Part shown: piece by piece, positions 35,598 through 43,611 of the stretch
Position numbering within the stretch: position 1 is the stretch's first letter
How the letters are laid out: each line of letters starts with the position of its first letter
Source of the DNA: Sphingomonas sp. 8AM
GTDB taxonomy: Bacteria; Pseudomonadota; Alphaproteobacteria; Sphingomonadales; Sphingomonadaceae
DNA: 64,000 bases
Direction of reading: 5' to 3'
Assembly (NCBI RefSeq): GCF_902506455.1
Contig: NZ_LR733844.1
Location: 2,809,303 to 2,873,302, forward strand
Made by a program: the position numbers and the translations under genes
Notes under the pieces: generated by a model
Database searches by the model: none
The model's input: only the letters and a program-made list of their open reading frames with translations
What the model was told of the DNA's origin: nothing

Positions 35598-35682
35598 ACA
35601 TGGTCTCCCGGGCTGGAGCTCTCCGGCCGCTGACCATGTCAAGGGGTTGTCGGGCGTCCGTTTACGGACGTTCGGCAACCTC
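35598..35682 (+). ncRNA. Two consecutive RNA hairpins, the second terminator-like
   Basis: Hairpin 1: ACATGGTC (35598-35605) pairs with GACCATGT (35632-35639) and encloses a further GC-rich stem. Hairpin 2: an 18-bp stem with a few GT pairs (35643-35660 with 35665-35682) around TTTA, followed by TTCTCATATCT. The second looks like the 3' end of a short transcript that starts upstream of the 18-aa ORF. Alternatively it could be a leader of the receptor gene 253 bases downstream. Confidence 0.55.
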
Positions 35683-35730
35683 TTCTCATATCTGGCGGAG
35701 GCTGGATCGCAGGCGCTAGGCCCACGCACC

Positions 35731-35858
35731 GTCGCCCCTGCGCAGACAGCGGGCCTATGTCTCCAGTGTGTGGCAGACCATCTGACACGGTTCAGTCGGT
35801 CGCAGATGCCGTCCTCACGCCAAACGATACAGGCTCTTGCCTTCGCAGGAGCGCCGAC
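35731..35858. repeat. Intergenic palindrome, family C, copy 3
   Basis: Begins GTCGCCCCTGCGCAGACAGC (35731) followed by GGGCCTATGTCT, and ends CTTGCCTTCGCAGGAGCGCC-GAC at about 35858. It is more diverged than the copies at 19057 and 26211. It lies between the tiny ORF region and the siderophore receptor. Confidence 0.75.
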
Positions 35859-35884
35859 AACGATCATCATACCACAAAGGTTAT

Positions 35885-35899
35885 TGATACTCACTCGCA
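35885..35899. promoter_or_regulatory. Weak candidate Fur-type operator before the receptor
   Basis: TGATACTCACTCGCA matches the Fur 7-1-7 pattern TGATAATNATTATCA at 10 of 14 positions, mostly in the left half. It lies 36 bases before the start of a siderophore-type receptor. The evidence is positional and weak. Confidence 0.25.
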
Positions 35900-35935
35900 C
35901 TGGCGATAGAGGCTCCTCCATCAAAAGGGGTCCTC

Positions 35936-38101
35936 ATGTCCGTCCGTCATACCAGCAGCTTCCTCACCCTCGCCGCCCTGCTCGCCGCCACATCGGCCAT
36001 CGCGCAGCAGCGTAGCGAGGCGGCCACGCCCGACGACGTGATCGTCACCGGCCGGCAGGCACCCGACCTCGCCAGCGCCGGGACGAAGTCGGCACTGCCG
36101 CTCGCCGAAACCGCACAGTCGATCACCGTCGTCACCGGCGACCAGATCGAGGCGCTCGGGCTCCAGAATCTGAATCAAGCGCTGCGCTTCGTCGCGGGCG
36201 TGACTCCCGAGACGCGCGGATCGAGTGCCGAGGTCTACGACCAGTTCAAGCTGCGCGGCTTCGACGCGCCGGTGTTCCTTGACGGGCTGAAGCAGTTCGG
36301 CAGCACCACCGGCTATGCGATCCCGCAGGTCGACGTCTCGCGACTGGCGCGCTTTGAAATTCTCAAAGGTCCGGCGTCCACGCTCTACGGCCAGTCGAGC
36401 CCCGGCGGCCTGATCGCGCAGTCGAGCAAGCTGCCGGTCGACCTGCCCCGCTACGGCTCGGTTGCGGGCACGTACGGCGAGTATAACCTCTACCGCGTCG
36501 ACGCCGATCTCGGCGGTGCGGCGGGCAGCGATGTGCTGTGGCGCGTCTATGGCAGCGCGAACGGCAGCGACACGCAGCAGCGCTTTGCCAAGCGCGAACG
36601 GCAGACCGTGTCGGGCGCGGTGACGATCGGCAACGGGTCGCGCACCACCTTCACCCTGCTCGGCACCTATTCGCACGATCCGCATAACGGCGCGTATGGC
36701 GTCTTCCCGGCGCTCGGCACGCTGGTCGACAATCCCAACGGCAAGCTATCGACGCGCTTCGACGGGGGCGAGGCGGGCAACCGCTACCAGCGCGAGCAAG
36801 CGGCGGGCACGTACATCTTCACGCACGATTTCGGCGGTGGGTGGCGCTTCCGCTCGTCGGGCCGTTACCAGAACGTCACCGCGCAGCTCGGGCTGGTCTA
36901 TGTCAGCGGCGCGCCGGTGGCCGGCAGCACGCGCGTCTACAACCGCGCCAGCTATGCGACCGATGAGGAGCTGAACAACTGGACCTACGACAACCAGCTC
37001 GCCGGCGTCGTGCGCACCGGCCCGGTCACGCACCGGCTGTTGTTCGGCGTCGACCGGCAGGTCGCGCATTCGACCGAGACCTATCAGTTCGGCGGCGCTA
37101 CCCCGCTCGACGTCTATGATCCGATCTATGGCACGATGATAGTGCCACGCACTCCGGCGCAGGTGCCGAACGGCTTCGGCGTAGACACCATCGACGCACG
37201 GCTGCGTCAGCAGGGCATCTACGCACAGGACCAGATCGAGCTGGGCGCGCTGCGCGTCACGGTCGGCGGCCGGCAGGACTGGGCATGGGGGCAGCAGGAC
37301 GGCGGCACCCCGAAGAAGGACGACAAGTTCACGTGGCGCGCCGCGGCGCTCTACACCCTGCCCTTCGGCCTTGCGCCCTATGTCAGCTATTCGACCTCGT
37401 TCGAGCCGCAATCGGCGACGGTGCGGCGCGGTGACGGCTCGCTCGGGATCGCCGACCCGTCGTTCGGCAAGCAGATCGAGGCGGGCGCGAAGTTCAGCGT
37501 GCCCGGCACGCCGATCCTGCTGTCGGGCGCGTGGTTCCGCATCGACCAGACCAACGTCGTCACCTCGACCCCCGACTTCTCGATCTCGCGTCAGACCGGT
37601 GAGGTCCGCTCGACCGGTGTCGAGTTCGAGGGCAGCGCACCGCTCGGCCTCGGCTTCACCGCGCGTGCCGCGTACAGCCGGCAGCGCGTCCGCGTGACCA
37701 GCGACCCGCAGGACCCGTCGCGGGTCGGGCGCGGGCTGGAGACGGTCGGGCGCGGCGGTGCGTCGCTAATCCTCGACTGGGCCCCCGAGCGCGGCTCGTT
37801 CCACGGGCTCGCGCTGGGCGGCGCGGTGCGGCATGTCGACGAGGTCTATGCCGGCGTCTACACGCCGCCCGAGAACCCCGCCGCCGCCGCGCCGCTCAAC
37901 AGCCCGTCCTACACCGTCTATGACGCGTGGGCACGGTTCGATCTCGAGCGGCTGAGCCCGTCGCTCAAGGGGCTGACCGCCTCGGTCAATGCCTCCAACC
38001 TGTTCGACAAGACTTACATCACCTCGTGCTTCGCCAATTATGCGTGGTGCTGGTACGGCAATCGCCGCGTCGTACAGGGGACGATCGCCTATCGCTTCTG
38101 A
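35936..38101 (+). CDS. TonB-dependent siderophore-type receptor
   Basis: A 721-aa outer-membrane receptor most like the FhuA/FoxA/FpvA siderophore group. It has a signal peptide (FLTLAALLAATSAIAQ), a TonB box-like DDVIVTGRQ, a plug with PLAETAQSITVVTGDQIEAL, FKLRGFDAPVFLDGLKQFG and FEILKGPASTLYGQSSPGGL, then a barrel ending in VVQGTIAYRF with the terminal Phe. Two Cys lie close to the C-terminus (SCFANYAWCWYG), typical of siderophore receptors. A ribosome binding site (AAAAGGGG) precedes ATG 35936. No siderophore synthesis gene or PepSY reductase is adjacent, so it may take up foreign siderophores. Confidence 0.9.
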   Translation: MSVRHTSSFLTLAALLAATSAIAQQRSEAATPDDVIVTGRQAPDLASAGTKSALPLAETAQSITVVTGDQIEALGLQNLNQALRFVAGVTPETRGSSAEVYDQFKLRGFDAPVFLDGLKQFGSTTGYAIPQVDVSRLARFEILKGPASTLYGQSSPGGLIAQSSKLPVDLPRYGSVAGTYGEYNLYRVDADLGGAAGSDVLWRVYGSANGSDTQQRFAKRERQTVSGAVTIGNGSRTTFTLLGTYSHDPHNGAYGVFPALGTLVDNPNGKLSTRFDGGEAGNRYQREQAAGTYIFTHDFGGGWRFRSSGRYQNVTAQLGLVYVSGAPVAGSTRVYNRASYATDEELNNWTYDNQLAGVVRTGPVTHRLLFGVDRQVAHSTETYQFGGATPLDVYDPIYGTMIVPRTPAQVPNGFGVDTIDARLRQQGIYAQDQIELGALRVTVGGRQDWAWGQQDGGTPKKDDKFTWRAAALYTLPFGLAPYVSYSTSFEPQSATVRRGDGSLGIADPSFGKQIEAGAKFSVPGTPILLSGAWFRIDQTNVVTSTPDFSISRQTGEVRSTGVEFEGSAPLGLGFTARAAYSRQRVRVTSDPQDPSRVGRGLETVGRGGASLILDWAPERGSFHGLALGGAVRHVDEVYAGVYTPPENPAAAAPLNSPSYTVYDAWARFDLERLSPSLKGLTASVNASNLFDKTYITSCFANYAWCWYGNRRVVQGTIAYRF

Positions 38102-38176
38102 TCGCGATCAACGCGATCGCGGTGAACCTCTGATCGTCCCCACCCGTTCGCGCCGGGATACCGGGAGATTTGTGAC

Positions 38177-39175
38177 ATGGACGATCAGGGCACCACGCGC
38201 CGTACGATATTGGGCGGCGCAGCCGCGGCCGGACTGACCTTCGGCGGCGCGGCCAGCGCAGCGGCACAGGCGGGGGCGGCTCCCGCCGCTCCGGTGCCGC
38301 TGCGCGATCCGCGCAGCAAATACACCAGCCAGCCCTTTCCCGAGCAGCATCAGCCCTGGCCAGCGCTGCAGGGCAAGATGACGCCGCGCCCCGACAGTGG
38401 CGAGACCAGCTACCGCGGCTCGGGCCGGCTGACCGGACGCAAGGCGCTGGTGACCGGCGGCGACAGCGGGATCGGCCGCGCTGCCGCGATCGCCTTCGCG
38501 CGCGAGGGCGCAGACGTCGCGATCAATTACTATCCGAGCGAGGAGCCCGACGCGCGCGAGGTCAAGGCGCTGATCGAACAGGCCGGGCGCAAGGCGGTAC
38601 TGCTCCCCGCCGACATCCGCACCGAGAAGGCCTGCACGAAGCTGGTCGCCGATGCAGTACGCCAGCTCGGTGGGCTCGACCTGCTCGTCAACAACGCCGC
38701 CTATCAGCAGAGCAAGGCCGACATCTCCGAGATCAGCGACGAACAGATGGTCCGCACCTTCGAGACCAATATCTTCGCGATGTTCCGCATCTGCAAGGCG
38801 GCGATCCCGTCGATGCCGCCAGGCGCGGTCATCATCAACACCGGCTCGGTCAACAGCTATGATCCCGGTGAGGAATTGCTCGACTATGCCAGCACCAAGG
38901 GCGCGATCCTGATCTTCACCAAGGGGCTGGCCAAGCAGCTGGCCAAGAAGGGCATCCGCGTCAACATGGTTGCGCCCGGCCCGATCTGGACACCGTTGCA
39001 GGTCGCGGGCGGGCAGTTGCCGGGCAAGATGGGCGAATTCGGGCAGGACACGCCGCTGGGCCGCGCCGGCCAGCCTGCCGAACTGGCCCCGCTCTACGTC
39101 GCGCTCGCGGAGGACGGCACCAGCTTCTCGACCGGCACCGCCGTGGGCGCGCATGGCGGCAAGGGGAATCCCTGA
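38177..39175 (+). CDS. Tat-exported SDR oxidoreductase (YghA-like)
   Basis: A 332-aa short-chain dehydrogenase of the YghA type. The core (from about residue 35) follows YghA closely: KYTSQPFPEQHQPWPALQGK, GRLTGRKALVTGGDSGIGRA, FAREGADVAINYYPSEEPDA, INTGSVNSYDPGEELLDYAS with YASTK, RVNMVAPGPIWTPLQVAGGQ and RAGQPAELAPLYVALAED. Unlike E. coli YghA it carries an N-terminal twin-arginine signal (TTRRTILGGAAAAGLTFGGA), so it is predicted to be folded with its cofactor and exported. The substrate is unknown. It follows the siderophore receptor by 75 bases. Confidence 0.85.
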   Translation: MDDQGTTRRTILGGAAAAGLTFGGAASAAAQAGAAPAAPVPLRDPRSKYTSQPFPEQHQPWPALQGKMTPRPDSGETSYRGSGRLTGRKALVTGGDSGIGRAAAIAFAREGADVAINYYPSEEPDAREVKALIEQAGRKAVLLPADIRTEKACTKLVADAVRQLGGLDLLVNNAAYQQSKADISEISDEQMVRTFETNIFAMFRICKAAIPSMPPGAVIINTGSVNSYDPGEELLDYASTKGAILIFTKGLAKQLAKKGIRVNMVAPGPIWTPLQVAGGQLPGKMGEFGQDTPLGRAGQPAELAPLYVALAEDGTSFSTGTAVGAHGGKGNP

Positions 39176-39188
39176 CGGCCGCCACTTT

Positions 39189-39277
39189 CGTCAATCCCGC
39201 GAAGGCAGGAATCCAGACCCGCAAGTCCGCCGATAGAGCCGCGACGTCAGAGGTTCTGGATCCCCGCCTTCGCGAAA
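39189..39277. repeat. Intergenic palindrome, family A, degenerate copy 3
   Basis: Left arm CGTCAATCCCGCGAAGGCAG... (39189) and right arm TCTGGATCCCCGCCTTCGCG (from 39255). The spacer shares ACGTCAGAGGTTCTGGATCC with the copy at 42468, so whole elements and not only ends are related. Confidence 0.75.
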
Positions 39278-39299
39278 CCCCTGCAAAACTCCCCTTCTT

Positions 39300-39389
39300 G
39301 TACCCCGGCGAAGGCCGGGGCCCAGGTGGGGGAGGTTTGTAACCAGCTGAAACACCTTGCCAACTGGACCCCGGCCTTCGCCGGGGTAC
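39300..39389. repeat. Intergenic palindrome, family D, copy 2
   Basis: Arms GTACCCCGGCGAAGGCCGGG-GCCCAG (39300-39325) and CTGGACCCCGGCCTTCGCCG-GGGTAC (39364-39389) are nearly perfect complements. Each arm also contains its own CCCCGGC/GCCGGGG stem. It lies 50 bases from the IS left end. Confidence 0.85.
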
Positions 39390-39414
39390 GGCGTGCAAGG
39401 GGCATGGTCCTGCG

Positions 39415-39438
39415 CTTTCGCAGAAGCCCCGCATGCGC
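39415..39438. repeat. IS right-end remnant and 8-bp spacer abutting the IS left end
   Basis: CTTTCGCAGAAGCCCC (39415-39430) matches the IS right end at 40593-40608 in 14 of 16 bases, and GCATGCGC (39431-39438) is identical to 40609-40616. The result is a right end and a left end facing each other across 8 bases. Confidence 0.65.
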
Positions 39439-40608
39439 GAGACCTCTGCGAAAGTAGCTGACAGGTGTGAATGGATGTGATTCGATGGCGCCGGTAAGGA
39501 GCGGTCGGGTTATGGATCAGCACGGGTTTGCGGAAGCGTTTTTGCCGGCGGGTTTTGGTCGCAACGCGCGGCTGGAGCGTATTGCGTCGCTGATCGACTG
39601 GGCGCCGCTGGAGGCGTTGGTGCGGCGGGTGCGGCCTGGCACGACCGGTCGGCCTCCGTACCGGGCGCTGGCCATGTTGCGCGCGCTTCTGCTCCAGCAA
39701 TGGTACGGGTTCCGATCCCGGACTGGAGGAAGCGCTATCCGACCGCGTGTCGTTCCGGCGGTTCTGCGGACTGGCGCTGGAGGAGCCGACGCCGGATGAG
39801 ACGACCTTGTGCCGGTTCCGGCTGGCGCTGGTGGCGGCAGGGCTGGGTGATGCCCTGTTCGCCGAGGTATCGCGCCAGCTCGATGCGGCGGGCTTCATGG
39901 TCAAGGCGGGCACGCTGGTCGACGCATCGCTGGTGGAGGCTGCCGTGCGCCGGCCGGCGGACGGCTCCAGCCCCAAAGGCCAGGAAAGCCGTTCGCCGCA
40001 TGACCCCGACGCCAACTGGACGCGCGCGGGGCGCGGCAGGACGCTTTTCTTCGGCTACAAGGTGCATGTCGGCGTGGACCAGGGATCGGGCATCATCCGC
40101 AGCCGCGCGGTGACGCCGGCCAAGGTCTATGAAAGCGAGGTCGCCGACGACCTCTTGATGGGCGACGAGAGAAGCTTCTACGCTGACAAGGCCTATGAGA
40201 AGCAGGCTCGGCGCGAGGCACTCAAGGCACGAGGCATCAAGGACCGCATCCAGCACCGCCGCGTGCGCGGCCAACCCGTGCTGCCTCGCTGGCAGACCGT
40301 CCGCAACACGCTCATTGGTCGCGTGCGGACCGCCGTCGAGCGCACCTTCAGCGAGTTGAAGCGTGGACCTTACGGCTTTGTCCGCATGCGCTACCGCGGC
40401 CTGCCACGCTGTTGCCTGCACTTCGACCTGACCATCATCGCCTATAACCTGCGACGGGCCGCCGGCTGATCGTCCTCGCCCACCCATCAAGGTCCGGCGA
40501 CACCGACCGCTGTCAACGCCGCAAAAGCTGCCCCACCACCTGCCGACAGCGGCAGGACTGGCTCATCTCTTCTATCACACCAGCCTCAACGCCTTTCGCA
40601 GAAGTCTC
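39439..40608 (+). mobile_element. IS5-family insertion sequence with frameshifted transposase
   Basis: About 1,170 bases. The left end GAGACCTCTGCGAAAG (39439) and right end CTTTCGCAGAAGTCTC (ending 40608) are inverted repeats matching at 15 of 16 bases. GCATGCGC flanks both sides (39431-39438 and 40609-40616) and may be the target duplication, although 8 bp is longer than usual for the IS5 subgroup. One transposase gene, split by a frameshift, fills the interior. Confidence 0.85.
39512..40469 (+). pseudogene. IS5-family transposase, frameshifted
   Basis: The DDE transposase is read in two frames. The first (from ATG 39512, MDQHGFAEAFLPAGFGRNAR) covers the N-terminal IS5 domain, LIDWAPLEALVRRVRPGTTG and LAMLRALLLQQWYG. 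At about 39703-39707 the frame shifts. GSDPGLEEALSDRVSFRRFC continues in the next frame through to 40469, and this half contains the catalytic residues: Asp in TLVDASLVEA, Asp in FYADKAYEKQ and Glu in ERTFSELKRGPYGF. The shift needs a +1 change, not the -1 slippage of two-ORF IS elements, and the intact family has one ORF. It is therefore probably inactive, unless the base call is wrong. Confidence 0.8.
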
Positions 40609-40759
40609 GCATGCGCGGGGATCATGCGCGGGGATGACGGCGCTGGTTGTACGGTCGGCTCGAGCGAATCAACCTCACTGACCCAGATCAGAACGCAGCT
40701 TTTCCACGGAACGCCGTTCCCCGACCGGCCATTGACGGCGCAACAGGAAAGGAGCCGCC

Positions 40760-41287
40760 ATGGCCGATGACGCCCCGCTCGCCGCCGCCAAACACGGCAA
40801 GCCGACCGCGCTTGCCGCCCGCGCCGTCACGATCAACCAGCCCCTCGACGAGGTCTATTCGCGCTTCCGCGACTTCGCCGCGTGGCCCGCGTTTATGGAA
40901 AATGTCGTACGCATTGACGTGTACGACGAACGCCACTCGCACTGGGTCGTGAAAGCACCCGGCGGCAGCACCGTCGAATGGGACGCGCGGATCACCGAGG
41001 AAGTTCCCGGCAAGCTGCTCGCGTGGGAAAGCGAGCCCGGTGCCGAAATCCCCAATCGTGGCCAGGTCGAGTTCCGCGATGCTGGCGCGCGCGGCACGGT
41101 GGTCGTCGCGACGATCGACTATGACCCGCCCGCCGGGGTGATCGGCAAGGTGATCGCCAAGATGTTCCAGCGCGAACCCGCGATTCAGGCGCGCCGCGAC
41201 CTGCGCCGTTTCAAGCAACTGCTGGAAACCGGCGAGATCGCTACCCCCGCGATGAACGCCAAGCAATTCGAGGAGATGGGGCTGTGA
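40760..41287 (+). CDS. SRPBCC family protein (polyketide-cyclase-like)
   Basis: A 175-aa protein with the START/SRPBCC ligand-binding fold: [78 protein letters not shown], then [20 protein letters not shown] and a long C-terminal helix ([16 protein letters not shown]). Proteins of this group are often annotated as cyclase/dehydrase and may bind a hydrophobic ligand. A strong ribosome binding site (AAAGGAG) precedes the ATG. The stop overlaps the GTG of the next gene (GTGA), coupling it to the zinc alcohol dehydrogenase. Confidence 0.85.
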   Translation: MADDAPLAAAKHGKPTALAARAVTINQPLDEVYSRFRDFAAWPAFMENVVRIDVYDERHSHWVVKAPGGSTVEWDARITEEVPGKLLAWESEPGAEIPNRGQVEFRDAGARGTVVVATIDYDPPAGVIGKVIAKMFQREPAIQARRDLRRFKQLLETGEIATPAMNAKQFEEMGL

Positions 41288-42459
41288 AAGCGATCGCCTG
41301 GCACGGCAAGCACGATGTCCGCGTCGATACCGTCGACGATCCCGGCATCGTCAACCCGCGCGACTGTATTATCAAGGTGACCTCGACCGCGATCTGCGGG
41401 TCGGACCTCCACCTCTATGACGGCTACATTCCGACGATGCAGTCGGGCGACATCCTCGGCCACGAATTCATGGGCGAGGTGGTCGAGGTCGGTGCGAAGT
41501 CGACGCTCAAGAAGGGCCAGCGCGTCGTCGTGCCGTTCACGATTTCGTGCGGTAGCTGCTACCATTGCACCAAGCAGCAATTCTCCGCCTGCGACAACGG
41601 CCTGCCCGCCGACAATCAGGACATTGCGCAGGAACTGTACGGCCAGCCGATGGCCGGGCTGTTCGGCTATAGCCACATGACGGGTGGCTATGCCGGCGGA
41701 CAGGCCGAGTACGTCCGCGTGCCGTTCAGCGATGTCGGCCCGATCGTGATCCCCGATGGTGTTGAGGACGACAAAGTGCTGTTCCTCTCCGACATTCTGC
41801 CGACCGGCTGGATGGCGGCGGAGAATGCCGACATCGAACCCGGCGACACGGTTGCGGTGTGGGGCTGCGGCCCGGTCGGGCTGTTCGCGATCCAGTCGGC
41901 GTTCCTGATGGGGGCCGAGCGCGTGATCGCGATCGATCATTTCCCCAATCGGCTGAAGCTGGCCGCGCAGTTCGGCGCGGAAACGATCAACTTCGAGGAA
42001 AGCGCAGTCTACGAAGCGCTGATGGTGATGACCGGCGGGATCGGCCCGGATGCGGTGATCGACAGCGTCGGGCTGGAAGCGCACGGCTTCTTCGTCGACA
42101 ACGTCCTCGACCAGATCAAGGTCTCGACCTTCACCGGTACCGACCGCGCACACGCCAATCGTCAGGCGATCATCGCGTGCCGCAAGGGCGGCCGCGTGTC
42201 GATGCCGGCGGTCTACGGCGGCTTCGTCGACAAATGGCCGCTCGGCGCGTTCATGGAAAAGGGTTTGCAGCTCAAGACCGGGCAGACCCACGTCCAGCGC
42301 TACCTTCCCGCGTTGCTGACCGCGATTCTTGAAGAGAAGATCGACACCACCTTCCTGATCTCGCACCGGATGCCGCTCGAGAAGGGGCCGGAAGGGTACA
42401 AGATGTTCCACGATCAGCAGAATGACGTGACGAAGATCGTGCTGAAGCCAGGGATGTAA
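41284..42459 (+). CDS. Zinc-dependent alcohol dehydrogenase (formaldehyde dehydrogenase-like)
   Basis: A 391-aa medium-chain dehydrogenase of the group that includes glutathione-independent formaldehyde dehydrogenase. Zinc ligands: Cys in [13 protein letters not shown], His-Glu in [14 protein letters not shown]. The structural zinc loop is [19 protein letters not shown]. The Rossmann motif is [20 protein letters not shown] and the adenine-ribose acidic residue is in [10 protein letters not shown]. The long segment after residue 110 ([20 protein letters not shown]) is typical of this subgroup. The start GTG 41284 overlaps the SRPBCC stop. The substrate is inferred from family only. Confidence 0.9.
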   Translation: MKAIAWHGKHDVRVDTVDDPGIVNPRDCIIKVTSTAICGSDLHLYDGYIPTMQSGDILGHEFMGEVVEVGAKSTLKKGQRVVVPFTISCGSCYHCTKQQFSACDNGLPADNQDIAQELYGQPMAGLFGYSHMTGGYAGGQAEYVRVPFSDVGPIVIPDGVEDDKVLFLSDILPTGWMAAENADIEPGDTVAVWGCGPVGLFAIQSAFLMGAERVIAIDHFPNRLKLAAQFGAETINFEESAVYEALMVMTGGIGPDAVIDSVGLEAHGFFVDNVLDQIKVSTFTGTDRAHANRQAIIACRKGGRVSMPAVYGGFVDKWPLGAFMEKGLQLKTGQTHVQRYLPALLTAILEEKIDTTFLISHRMPLEKGPEGYKMFHDQQNDVTKIVLKPGM

Positions 42460-42467
42460 ACACCATC

Positions 42468-42560
42468 GTCATCCCCGCGCAGGCGGGGATCCAGACGCGC
42501 AGGTCTTCGTGAGAGCCGAAACGTCAGAGGTTCTGGATCCCCGCCTGCGCGGGAATGACG
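42468..42560. repeat. Intergenic palindrome, family A, copy 2
   Basis: Arms CGTCATCCCCGCGCAGGCGG... (42468-42496) and the near complement ending GCGCGGGAATGACG (42532-42560). It lies within the 119-base gap between the alcohol dehydrogenase and the following SDR on the same strand. Confidence 0.9.
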
Positions 42561-42578
42561 GAGCGCAATTGGAGAGAC

Positions 42579-43367
42579 ATGATGCCTAACAAATTCGCGA
42601 TCATCACCGGCGCCTCGACCGGCATCGGCTTCGAACTCGCCACGCTGGCGGCGAAGGACGGTTATGACATCCTCGTCGTCGCCGACGAGCCGCTGATCGA
42701 CGCCGCCGCCGCCGACTTCAAGCAGTTCGGGACCGAGGTGACGTCGGTCGAGGCGGACCTGTCGACGATCGATGGCGTCGACCGACTGCTCGCCGCCGCC
42801 GGGGGCCGTCCGATCGACCTGCTCTGCGCCAACGCCGGCAAGGGGCTGGGTCGCGGCTTCCTCGATCAGGACGTCGCGGACTGGCGGCGCGTGGTCGACA
42901 CCAACATCACCGGCACGCTCTACCTGCTCCAGAAGGTGCTGCGCCAGATGACCGAGCGGCATCAGGGCAAGGTGCTGGTCACCGGCTCGATCGCCGGGTT
43001 CATCCCGGGCAGCTTCCAGGCGGTGTACAACGGCACCAAGGCGTTCGTGGATTCCTTCACCGATGCGCTGCGCGACGAGCTGAAGGATGATGAAGGGATC
43101 ACGCTGACGACGCTGATGCCCGGTCCGGTCGACACCGAGTTCTTCGATCGCGCCGATATGATGGACACCGACGTCGGCACGTCTGACAGCAAGTCCGACC
43201 CAGCCAAGGTCGCGCAGGACGGCTGGGACGCGCTGATGGCGGGCAAGCATTCGATCGTCTCGGGCTGGAAGAACAAGTTGCAGGTTGCCGCCGCGCACAT
43301 CCTCCCGCCCGAGGTCACCGCGCACCAGCACCGCAACATGGCCGAGCCGGGCACCGCGAAGAAGTAA
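42579..43367 (+). CDS. SDR family oxidoreductase
   Basis: A 262-aa short-chain dehydrogenase. It starts MMPNKFAIITGASTGIGFEL, with the TGxxxGIG cofactor motif, and has LLCANAGKGLGRGF (NAG), the catalytic Ser in VTGSIAGFIPGSF, and Tyr/Lys in YNGTKAFVDSFTDAL. LMPGPVDTEFFDRADMM follows. The strand-two end (VVADEPL) carries Asp, suggesting NAD(H). The start is fixed by GGAGAG just before ATG 42579; an ATG at 42555 lies inside the repeat. It is on the same strand as the alcohol dehydrogenase and likely part of the same functional set. Confidence 0.87.
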   Translation: MMPNKFAIITGASTGIGFELATLAAKDGYDILVVADEPLIDAAAADFKQFGTEVTSVEADLSTIDGVDRLLAAAGGRPIDLLCANAGKGLGRGFLDQDVADWRRVVDTNITGTLYLLQKVLRQMTERHQGKVLVTGSIAGFIPGSFQAVYNGTKAFVDSFTDALRDELKDDEGITLTTLMPGPVDTEFFDRADMMDTDVGTSDSKSDPAKVAQDGWDALMAGKHSIVSGWKNKLQVAAAHILPPEVTAHQHRNMAEPGTAKK

Positions 43368-43611
43368 CCGATATGCCGGCGTCAGACCGGGCCGGCGTTC
43401 GCGGGCAAATTGGCTGCGTGCTCGATCGGTGGTGAGCGTCGCAGTGGTTTATTGCCCGGCTCCATAGCGCCGGGCAGTCGGTACGGCCGGTCGCAGCCGC
43501 TCTGCATCGTCAGCCACCGGTCGTCTCGCGTGAGTTGAAGCGAACGACGAGCGCCGTGGCAGGCCACTGCGAGGCTCGGTTGGCTCGCCCTGAGGACGCA
43601 TAATTCGGGGT

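Noticed and set aside
39467-39799. Programmed two-ORF (orfAB) IS transposase
   Set aside because: The frame relation is +1, not -1, and the two parts join into one normal single-ORF IS5-type protein, so decay or a base error is simpler.
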